Translations under genes and position numbers: made by a program | Part shown: one piece after another, positions 1 through 4,219 of the stretch | Position numbering within the stretch: the stretch's first letter is position 1 | Layout of the letters: every line of letters begins with the position of its first letter | Source: Candidatus Taylorbacteria bacterium RIFCSPLOWO2_01_FULL_45_15b | Lineage (GTDB): Bacteria > Patescibacteriota > Minisyncoccia > Phycocordibacterales > 01-FULL-45-15b | Reading direction: 5' to 3' | NCBI GenBank assembly: GCA_001822655.1 | Contig: MHRX01000003.1 | Coordinates: 1 to 12,627, forward strand | DNA length: 12,627 nucleotides | Notes under the pieces: generated by a model | The model's input: the letters and a program-made list of their open reading frames with translations, nothing else | Databases searched by the model: none | Told to the model about the DNA's origin: nothing

Positions 1-9
1 AACACGCAC

Positions 10-34
10 AAAAAAAGCCTTTTCGACCGGCTTT
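10..34 (-). terminator. Probable intrinsic terminator downstream of trmD
   Basis: On the minus strand a 6-bp stem (AAAGCC at 29-34 with GGCTTT at 14-19, 9-nt loop) runs into further T residues (plus-strand A run 10-16). It lies about 110 nt past the trmD stop with no recognisable gene between. The stem is short, so confidence is moderate. Confidence 0.45.
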
Positions 35-142
35 CGTTTAATTCTTACTACGCGCTATGCACGTGGAGACAAAATTGTGATTGTTATCAACTGCTAAACG
101 GCATTGCCAACCCTTGACTCAATCATGCAATCAGAAAAGTCA

Positions 143-802
143 TTATAGTCTTTTTCGTTTCGCTGTCAAGGAAGTTTTCCACTCCTCTATCTTTGCCGCG
201 TGGCCGGATAGGAGAACTTTTGGGACTTTCAGTCTTTTACCCTTATATATATAGGTTTCCGGGCGCGTATAGACTACAGGCGAGGTGATTCTTCCCTCTT
301 CAAGGGACTGGTTATTACCCAAAACACCCGGGAGCTGGCGCGTTACGGCGTCAGCGACAAGCATAGCGGGGATTTCGCCCCCGGTGAGCACATATGGTCC
401 GACCGACACTTCTTCGGCCTTCAAAATTTTTTTTACGCGAGCGTCGATGCCTTCATAATGGCCGGCGATGAGAACAAGTGACTCGAATTTCTTCGACCAC
501 TCTTTTGCGAGTGCGTTCGTAAATTGTTTTCCGCGCGGGGAGAAAATAACAATTTTCGTCTTTATTTTTTTCCTGCCCAATGCTTTGTTTACCGCAAGAA
601 GAATCGGCTCTGCTGTCATAACCATCCCGGGACCTCCGCCGTACGGCCTGTGATCTACTTTTTTATGTTTGTCCTTCGTATAGTTGCGAGGATTCCAAAT
701 TTTATACAGCGCTTTTTTTTCTTTTTTTGCGCGCCAAAGCATCGAAGTATTTAGGTACTTCTCAAAAACTTCCGGAAAAATTGAGATGATATGAAATGTC
801 AC
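143..802 (-). CDS. trmD: tRNA (guanine37-N1)-methyltransferase TrmD
   Basis: TrmD methylates N1 of G37 next to the anticodon of several tRNAs, using S-adenosylmethionine, and so prevents +1 frameshifting. The 219-aa protein shows the family landmarks in order: FHIISIFPEVF at residues 3-13, HRPYGGGPGMVM at 51-62, the SPOUT trefoil-knot segments LIAGHYEGIDARV (111-123) and VGPYVLTGGEIP (134-145), the conserved DAVTRQLPGVLGN (151-163, with the Asp that acts as catalytic base in the family) and VPKVLLSGHAAKIEEW (193-208). The C-terminal helical region is much shorter than in the roughly 255-aa E. coli enzyme. The frame stays open upstream to 886, but family alignment begins at the GTG at 802. A -10-like TATATA (811-816) lies 8 nt before that GTG and there is no SD, so a leaderless start fits. 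In many bacteria rimM lies just before trmD; here it is absent and a DnaA-IV-like gene is next door. The stop is TAA. Confidence 0.93.
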   Translation of the reverse strand: MTFHIISIFPEVFEKYLNTSMLWRAKKEKKALYKIWNPRNYTKDKHKKVDHRPYGGGPGMVMTAEPILLAVNKALGRKKIKTKIVIFSPRGKQFTNALAKEWSKKFESLVLIAGHYEGIDARVKKILKAEEVSVGPYVLTGGEIPAMLVADAVTRQLPGVLGNNQSLEEGRITSPVVYTRPETYIYKGKRLKVPKVLLSGHAAKIEEWKTSLTAKRKRL

Positions 803-902
803 AGTTGGTTTATATACATGGGCGCAATAACTCTCATGCTGACAAAAGACAGTCCGCATAATACTAAAAAAAACCGATTTGTCCATGTCATTTGAAATTC
901 AC

Positions 903-938
903 TTTACGATTTACGAGTGATCACTGGTAAATCGTAAA
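903..938. repeat. 36-nt near-perfect palindrome between trmD and the DnaA-IV-like gene
   Basis: The 12-mer TTTACGATTTAC (903-914) is repeated as its exact reverse complement at 927-938. The centre, AGTGATCACT (916-925), is itself a perfect palindrome, and only the pair at 915/926 is mismatched. It has no T tract of its own and sits between the terminator at 942-970 and the trmD start. It could be an operator, a cruciform site or a REP-like element. Function is unknown. Confidence 0.75.
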
Positions 939-941
939 TAT

Positions 942-970
942 AAAAAAACCACGGACTTCGTCCGTGGTTT
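942..970 (-). terminator. Intrinsic terminator of the DnaA-IV-like gene
   Basis: A perfect 11-bp stem (AAACCACGGAC 946-956 with GTCCGTGGTTT 960-970, 3-nt loop) is followed on the minus strand by a continuing T run (plus-strand A's from 948 down to 942). It begins 12 nt after the stop codon at 983-985, as expected for a factor-independent terminator of that gene. Confidence 0.85.
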
Positions 971-982
971 GTAGATCAGAGG

Positions 983-1726
983 TCAGCTAGACCCGATACC
1001 GAGACTCGCGCGGATGCTCTTGACCGCGGCCAAAGTGTGCGGATCTTTTTCGATAAGAATCGCCGCACTTCCGACCGCGGACAGTACCTCTTCGTGACTC
1101 CTGAAATCCATGATGACTCTCACTGCTTCTACGGGGTGATGGCCTGTACACAGGACATACGCGAGGATCGCGCGCATATTAGTAATACCTCGATCCTGTA
1201 TGAGCAACAGATGATTATATCCACTAGCCATCTCTTTCGCCACTGCATCGGCGGCATCAGCGTACGAGTACCCTGCTCGAGAAGAGGGCGCTGTCGGCTC
1301 ATCGCCCGTCGCAGGAGAAGCTATTTCCGTCGTAGGACACTCCACGAGTCTCGTCCTCCGGCGCACTTTATTCGCCCTAGCCGTAATGGTTTTTTTTCTG
1401 GGCGTACCGTGACCGAGGTCAGTATCAATCGACACTTTCAGGGCCCCGACAGCCTTCTTGAATGAGGGGTCGGCTTTACAGCGACGCCTCACCGCCTTAA
1501 TCGAGTGTGTAATTGTTGGGTCGCTTATCTGGATCAGGCTTTTGATAGCGCGCGCCGATTGCCTGTACCCCGTCCTCAAGAGATACAATGTTTTCTGCCG
1601 CGATGCCGTTGCCACGCCTCGCTTCCCCGACTTAATATCATCCGCGCTGACACCGTCCTCCATGGCCACTGCCGCTATCACCGCCTCAAGGAGCTTACGA
1701 TCTGTCTTTTTTTGTCTTCGTTTCAT
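983..1726 (-). CDS. Tandem DnaA domain-IV-like DNA-binding protein (no AAA+ domain)
   Basis: The 247-aa product is not a standard annotated family, but both halves resemble DnaA domain IV, the helix-turn-helix that reads DnaA boxes. In copy 1 (about 10-100), residues 26-36 (VSADDIKSGKR), then ASRQKTLYLLR (41-51), then SDPTITHSIKAV (68-79) and DPSFKKAVGALK (86-97) follow the domain-IV order of basic loop, RQ helix, DHTTVxHA-type signature and closing helix. Copy 2 (about 154-243) is diverged, but RSHEEVLSA (209-217) lines up with RDHTTVLHA of E. coli DnaA and is followed by EKDPHTLAAVKSI. A K/R-rich linker (108-127) joins them. There is no Walker A or AAA+ region. The start at 1726 is chosen because AGGAAAGG (1731-1738) precedes it; an upstream ATG-less extension to 1804 is ignored. 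A TTGACA promoter lies just upstream and a terminator follows. It could instead be another Trp-repressor-like HTH; this assignment was made by eye. The stop is TGA. Confidence 0.6.
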   Translation of the reverse strand: MKRRQKKTDRKLLEAVIAAVAMEDGVSADDIKSGKRGVATASRQKTLYLLRTGYRQSARAIKSLIQISDPTITHSIKAVRRRCKADPSFKKAVGALKVSIDTDLGHGTPRKKTITARANKVRRRTRLVECPTTEIASPATGDEPTAPSSRAGYSYADAADAVAKEMASGYNHLLLIQDRGITNMRAILAYVLCTGHHPVEAVRVIMDFRSHEEVLSAVGSAAILIEKDPHTLAAVKSIRASLGIGSS

Positions 1727-1745
1727 AGAACCTTTCCTAGACCCG

Positions 1746-1773
1746 ATACTACACATATCTATATTTCTGTCAA
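1746..1773 (-). promoter_or_regulatory. Promoter of the DnaA-IV-like gene
   Basis: On the minus strand a consensus -35 TTGACA (1768-1773) is followed after 16 nt by TAGTAT (1746-1751, 4 of 6 to TATAAT). Transcription would start near 1739, leaving a leader of about 13 nt that contains little more than the SD AGGAAAGG. Confidence 0.6.
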
Positions 1774-1893
1774 ATAGATGAGAACACCGAAAAGTATTTA
1801 CCACATTGAAATTGTAATAGAGTGATCAAGATCCCGTTCACAATCTAACCGCAGGGTGCGCTTCAGAATTTGGGTGATGAACGTGCTTCAAGC

Positions 1894-1918
1894 AAAAAAC
1901 CGCACACAGCGGTTTTTT
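1894..1918. terminator. Intrinsic terminator downstream of khpA (bidirectional shape)
   Basis: A stem AAAAAACCGC (1894-1903) / GCGGTTTTTT (1909-1918) with loop ACACA lies about 37 nt past the khpA stop. Six A's on one side and six T's on the other make it usable from either strand. The minus-strand khpA transcript is the only recognised gene entering it. Confidence 0.75.
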
Positions 1919-1923
1919 GACTA

Positions 1924-1956
1924 ATACCAAATACTAAACACAAGATACCTGATACT
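1924..1956. repeat. ATAC(C/T) motif cluster at the khpA 3' end
   Basis: ATACC or ATACT occurs at 1924, 1931, 1945 and 1952, with spacings of 7, 14 and 7. The last copy overlaps the khpA stop codon (TAG on the minus strand, 1955-1957). A denser version of the same motif overlaps the smc stop at 6217-6253. Confidence 0.5.
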
Positions 1957-2257
1957 AAATCTTTAGATCTTCCATCGCCTCATCCACAGATTTTGTAGCT
2001 CGCTCGCGGGGAGGAGCTCCATCAGGTTCGTTAATCTTCAAGTTGACACGCGCATTATTTTTCATGCCGACAACGCGGAGGAGCGTCCTAATTGCTTTTG
2101 CTGTATTTCCCATGCGTCCGATTATTTTTCCCATGTCAGCCGGATTCACCGAGAGAGTTAGGAGTACTCCCATTTCGTCAACTGTCCGAACGATTTTGAC
2201 ATCATTTGGATTATCGACGAGCGCCTTAATAACATAGTCAAGAAACTGTTGATCCAT
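1955..2257 (-). CDS. khpA: KH-domain RNA-binding protein, KhpA family
   Basis: KhpA-type proteins are small single-KH RNA chaperones. In Gram-positives they pair with KhpB and affect cell division and sRNA-mRNA contacts. The sequence shows the family opening DYVIKALVDNP and the KH core DMGKIIGRMGNTAKAIRTLLR with the RNA-binding GxxG loop (GRMG), followed by VGMKNNARVNLKI. The charged tail PPRERATKSVDEAMEDLKI extends past the minimal fold. Two ATGs are possible (2263 and 2257). I prefer 2257 because a TAAAAT hexamer (2266-2271) ends 8 nt before it, the spacing seen at other core genes here, and because the family start aligns; the difference is two residues. A second promoter may lie at 2358-2386. 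The normal neighbours rpsP and trmD are present but separated by unusual genes. The stop is TAG. Confidence 0.9.
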   Translation of the reverse strand: MDQQFLDYVIKALVDNPNDVKIVRTVDEMGVLLTLSVNPADMGKIIGRMGNTAKAIRTLLRVVGMKNNARVNLKINEPDGAPPRERATKSVDEAMEDLKI

Positions 2258-2347
2258 TTCCATACATTTTATCCCGAAAATTCAGAAGTTAAGAATTGTG
2301 TCGGGTCAATCTAATCTTAGTAAAACAGAGCGAAGCGACCCTCGGTC

Positions 2348-2399
2348 TGTGGATTAAACTCTATTACATACGCGAGCAATCGTCAATTTGTTATCCACC
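2348..2399 (-). promoter_or_regulatory. Possible distal khpA promoter flanked by DnaA-box-like sites
   Basis: On the minus strand TTGACG (2381-2386) and TAGAGT (2358-2363) are separated by 17 nt, a plausible sigma-70 type promoter with a leader of about 90 nt. Two 9-mers, each one mismatch from the DnaA box TTATCCACA, bracket it: TTATCCACC at 2391-2399 on the plus strand and TAATCCACA on the minus strand at 2348-2356. Both assignments are by inspection only. Confidence 0.35.
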
Positions 2400-2403
2400 T
2401 ATA

Positions 2404-2427
2404 TAAAAAACCGAACATTCGTTCGGT
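2404..2427 (-). terminator. Intrinsic terminator of the 109-aa gene
   Basis: A 7-bp stem ACCGAAC (2410-2416) / GTTCGGT (2421-2427) with a 4-nt loop is followed on the minus strand by six T's (A run 2405-2410). It begins 15 nt after the stop of the 109-aa gene (2443-2445). Confidence 0.75.
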
Positions 2428-2442
2428 CCACCGTTTTTCTAT

Positions 2443-2772
2443 TTAAACGCCGGCCCACTGGCCAGTCTCTTTGTACAGCTTCGCGCGAGCATCGCACAAT
2501 CCTTTGAGTCCTTTTATTTGTAGCTCTTCCGCACGGACGATTGTCGCCGAAGAATAACTCGCACCTCTCCCATCGCTTTCTGCCCTTTGACGAAGTACGC
2601 CAATAATGAATGCGGCAGTTACCTCGTCAAGACTGTCAATAATAGCGCACGCCATTTCGACACATCCGGTAGTTGCGATATTTGTCGCGATCTCGGGCGA
2701 ATCGGCTTTGCAGACAGACTCGAGTTGCTGTTTTTGTACCAACGCTTTCAGTTTGTCATGTTCTTCTCTCAT
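2443..2772 (-). CDS. Unknown 109-aa protein between rpsP and khpA
   Basis: I do not recognise this family. The product begins MREEHDKLKALVQKQQ, a charged, probably helical segment. A more hydrophobic central part follows (MACAIIDSLDEVTAAFIIGVLRQR), then a Gly/Ser-rich turn (SDGRGASYSS) and a C-terminal amphipathic helix ending TGQWAGV. There are two or three cysteines but no metal-binding spacing, no signal peptide and no convincing membrane span. The start at 2772 is chosen over an open frame reaching 2889 because AAAGGA lies 8-9 nt upstream. The gene has its own terminator at 2404-2427 and interrupts the normal rpsP-khpA pairing. Like the other non-core genes here, it has an SD, unlike the core genes. 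The stop is TAA. Confidence 0.65.
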   Translation of the reverse strand: MREEHDKLKALVQKQQLESVCKADSPEIATNIATTGCVEMACAIIDSLDEVTAAFIIGVLRQRAESDGRGASYSSATIVRAEELQIKGLKGLCDARAKLYKETGQWAGV

Positions 2773-3203
2773 GTTTTTTTTCCTTTCGTACTGCTTATAA
2801 AAATTGCCGCAACAATATACCGCTACCGCCGCGCGTGGTGAGCAATACGTTTGATTTGTATGACTACCCATACATATTTCAAAAAACAATGCGTTGCCTG
2901 AATATTACAGTATCCCCGCGATCGCGGGAATGATGTAATTTAACTAAGCCACCCCCCGCACAGCATCACCGCAAAAATAACTGAACTCACGCATTACTGA
3001 AGTATTTGAGATATTTGCCAGCCGCTATCTATTTTTCGAGAGTAACACTACTGACCCTCACTCCTCTCCCTAGCGCAAAAACCGCCCGCTTCGCTCCCAC
3101 CTTGCGCTTCGTCAAAAATACTCCTTACTGTAATAATATTACAGCGCGTCGCATTTTGCTCCGAGCGCTGGCGGCGGAAACAAATCAGACAATTTTTGCG
3201 ATG
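2773..3203. other. Gene-poor region with palindromes (431 nt)
   Basis: No credible gene was found on either strand. The open frames crossing it are antisense to rpsP or start in repeats. The stretch contains the 109-aa gene's SD at its left end, a 36-nt near-palindrome (2904-2939) and most of the large inverted repeat (3048-3229). The string AATATTACAG occurs at both 2901-2910 and 3135-3144, tying the two palindromic elements together. A weak TTGAAA/TACAAA pair could serve the 109-aa gene, but I do not rely on it. Confidence 0.6.
2904..2939. repeat. 36-nt imperfect palindrome centred on CGCGATCGCG
   Basis: The core CCCGCGATCGCG plus its symmetric extension is perfect over 2915-2928. After two short mismatched stretches the arms pair again as ATTACA (2904-2909) with TGTAAT (2934-2939). 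There is no T tract, so it is not a simple terminator. It resembles REP-like or MITE-remnant hairpins. Confidence 0.6.
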
Positions 3204-3229
3204 CTAGGGAGTTTCGTGAGGGTCAGTAG
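3048..3229. repeat. 182-bp inverted repeat (MITE-like or giant hairpin) overlapping the rpsP 3' end
   Basis: The outer arms match in three perfect blocks: 14 bp (3048-3061 with 3216-3229, CTACTGACCCTCAC), 8 bp (3066-3073 with 3204-3211, CTCCCTAG) and 8 bp (3074-3081 with 3193-3200, CGCAAAAA). They are separated only by a 4-nt symmetric mismatch and a 3-nt bulge. The exact middle holds a 17-nt palindrome, CTGTAATAATATTACAG (3128-3144). Nothing protein-coding is evident inside. The right arm encodes the last residues and stop codon of rpsP. I saw no clear target-site duplication. Confidence 0.7.
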
Positions 3230-3563
3230 GCGCTTCTTTAGGAACGTCTTTTTTTTCAATGGAAGACTCGCCCGCATCTTTCTTAACTGGATTTTTTCGA
3301 GGAAGGACATTGATTTTTTTTCCGGAGAGAATTTTCTGATCTACTAGATAATTGTGCACTGAATCAGTAGGCTTCGCGCCCTTAGAAATAAGATGCTTTA
3401 CCCTCTCGGCATTTATAGCGTGCTGACCGTTTTTCCTGTAGTCAAAATGTCCAAGCACCTCTAAAAATTTTCCGCTTTTTGTGGAGTTTTTTGAATCGGT
3501 GAGCACAAACCGAAAATACGGTTGATTTTTGCGGCCAACTCTCTGCAATCTGATTCTTAACAT
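3204..3563 (-). CDS. rpsP: 30S ribosomal protein S16
   Basis: S16 binds 16S rRNA and is needed for assembly of the 30S body. The first 80 or so residues are a normal S16: MLRIRLQRVGRKNQPYFRFV, then GKFLEVLGHFDYRKN (31-45) and a segment AERVKHLISKGAKPTDSVHNYL (52-73). A 30-40 residue Lys/Glu/Pro-rich tail follows, variable in the family. The last eight residues (TDPHETP with the preceding Pro) and the TAG stop lie inside the right arm of the 182-bp inverted repeat, so this tail may have been rewritten by it. The frame is open to 3599, but family alignment fixes the ATG at 3563. No SD is visible; a weak TTGCGC-17-TAGTGT element ends 7 nt before the ATG. The gene is divergent from the 151-aa gene. 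Confidence 0.93.
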   Translation of the reverse strand: MLRIRLQRVGRKNQPYFRFVLTDSKNSTKSGKFLEVLGHFDYRKNGQHAINAERVKHLISKGAKPTDSVHNYLVDQKILSGKKINVLPRKNPVKKDAGESSIEKKDVPKEAPTDPHETP

Positions 3564-3585
3564 GAAAAGAACACTATCAGATTGT

Positions 3586-3610
3586 CCTATAAGGCGCAAT
3601 ACCTATTAGG
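3586..3610. promoter_or_regulatory. Paired CCTATWAGG sites in the divergent rpsP / 151-aa promoter region
   Basis: CCTATAAGG (3586-3594) and CCTATTAGG (3602-3610) are direct repeats with a 16-nt period, and each is nearly palindromic. They lie in the 113-nt space between two divergent start codons, where an operator could control both genes. A weak plus-strand pair TTGTCC (3582) and TATTAG (3604) overlaps them. Confidence 0.3.
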
Positions 3611-3676
3611 GTGGTCAATCCCTTGCGATTCGGCACGTAAAGTGAGAGATTACACGAAGAAAAAGAAAGGTAACTC

Positions 3677-4132
3677 ATGATAGACGAAATCATCGGGCCC
3701 GTTTTAAGAAATATTTTAAGAAATATTCGAAAAGCCCACTACTATAGCTACATGGCATCTTGCATGGCCAACGCGATAAGGACGAGCCTTGGTCGGCGTT
3801 TCATTGATGCGAGTCAGTTTCCGCGAGGAGTTCTGATAGGCGCAAAGGAATTTTTTCAGAATCTCGAGGAAATACTTGGAAAAGAAGAGGTGCGCTGGCC
3901 GGAAGATTTCCAAACGATGGAATTTGCAAAGGCAGTCCTTCCTGATGCCGAGCCGGCAGAGCTCAAGAAAATATGTGTTTTCGTCCGAAGCCTCAAAGAG
4001 GAATCGCTTCCGCGCAGAGTAAGCGAAAATGAAGTAGAGGTTGCTCATCGAGCCGCCTCTTTCCTCAACGGTATAGTTATCTTAGCTTCAAGAAGCTCTT
4101 TTCAAGAAATTGACTGTGATGATGACGACTAA
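3677..4132 (+). CDS. Unknown 151-aa protein
   Basis: I do not recognise this family. The product looks soluble and mostly helical, with a short basic/aromatic N-terminal region (IRKAHYYSYMASCMANAIRT), a mid-section rich in Glu/Lys (NLEEILGKEEVRWPEDF) and a second helical part (AELKKICVFVRSLKEE) before an acidic tail EIDCDDDD. No signal peptide or catalytic motif is visible. The ATG at 3677 is preceded by AAAGG about 7 nt upstream, a good SD. A 12-nt tandem duplication, TTTTAAGAAATA (3702-3713 and 3714-3725), near the 5' end encodes the repeat LRNILRNI. The gene is divergent from rpsP, is followed by its own terminator (4142-4167) and ends in TAA. Confidence 0.65.
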   Translation: MIDEIIGPVLRNILRNIRKAHYYSYMASCMANAIRTSLGRRFIDASQFPRGVLIGAKEFFQNLEEILGKEEVRWPEDFQTMEFAKAVLPDAEPAELKKICVFVRSLKEESLPRRVSENEVEVAHRAASFLNGIVILASRSSFQEIDCDDDD

Positions 4133-4141
4133 ACACATGCC

Positions 4142-4167
4142 AAAACACCAAGGAAACGGTGTTTTTT
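4142..4167 (+). terminator. Intrinsic terminator of the 151-aa gene
   Basis: An 8-bp stem AAAACACC (4142-4149) / GGTGTTTT (4158-4165) with an 8-nt loop merges into six T's (4162-4167). It starts 10 nt after the 151-aa gene's stop and isolates rnr transcription from that gene. Confidence 0.75.
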
Positions 4168-4182
4168 ATTGTTGACGAGAAA

Positions 4183-4211
4183 TTGAGGCAGTAAGCGCTT
4201 TCTGCTATAGT
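4183..4211 (+). promoter_or_regulatory. rnr promoter predicting a leaderless transcript
   Basis: TTGAGG (4183-4188), a 17-nt spacer and TATAGT (4206-4211) preceded by TGC form a good extended -10 promoter. The -10 ends only 8 nt before the rnr ATG at 4220, so transcription should begin at or within a few nucleotides of the start codon. No SD can fit. Confidence 0.7.
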
Positions 4212-4219
4212 GCATCGGT

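Noticed and set aside
803..886. N-terminal extension of TrmD to the ATG at 886.
   Set aside because: TrmD family alignment starts at FHIISIFPEVF; the extra 28 residues match nothing, and a -10 element sits inside that segment.
1727..1804. Longer start (1804) for the DnaA-IV-like gene.
   Set aside because: A consensus TTGACA promoter and SD lie within the extension, immediately before the ATG at 1726.
2904..2939. Terminator.
   Set aside because: No T tract follows on either strand, and no gene end is adjacent.
3006..3347. 113-aa plus-strand frame over the inverted repeat and rpsP end.
   Set aside because: It crosses the repeat and lies antisense to rpsP. No SD or domain is visible.
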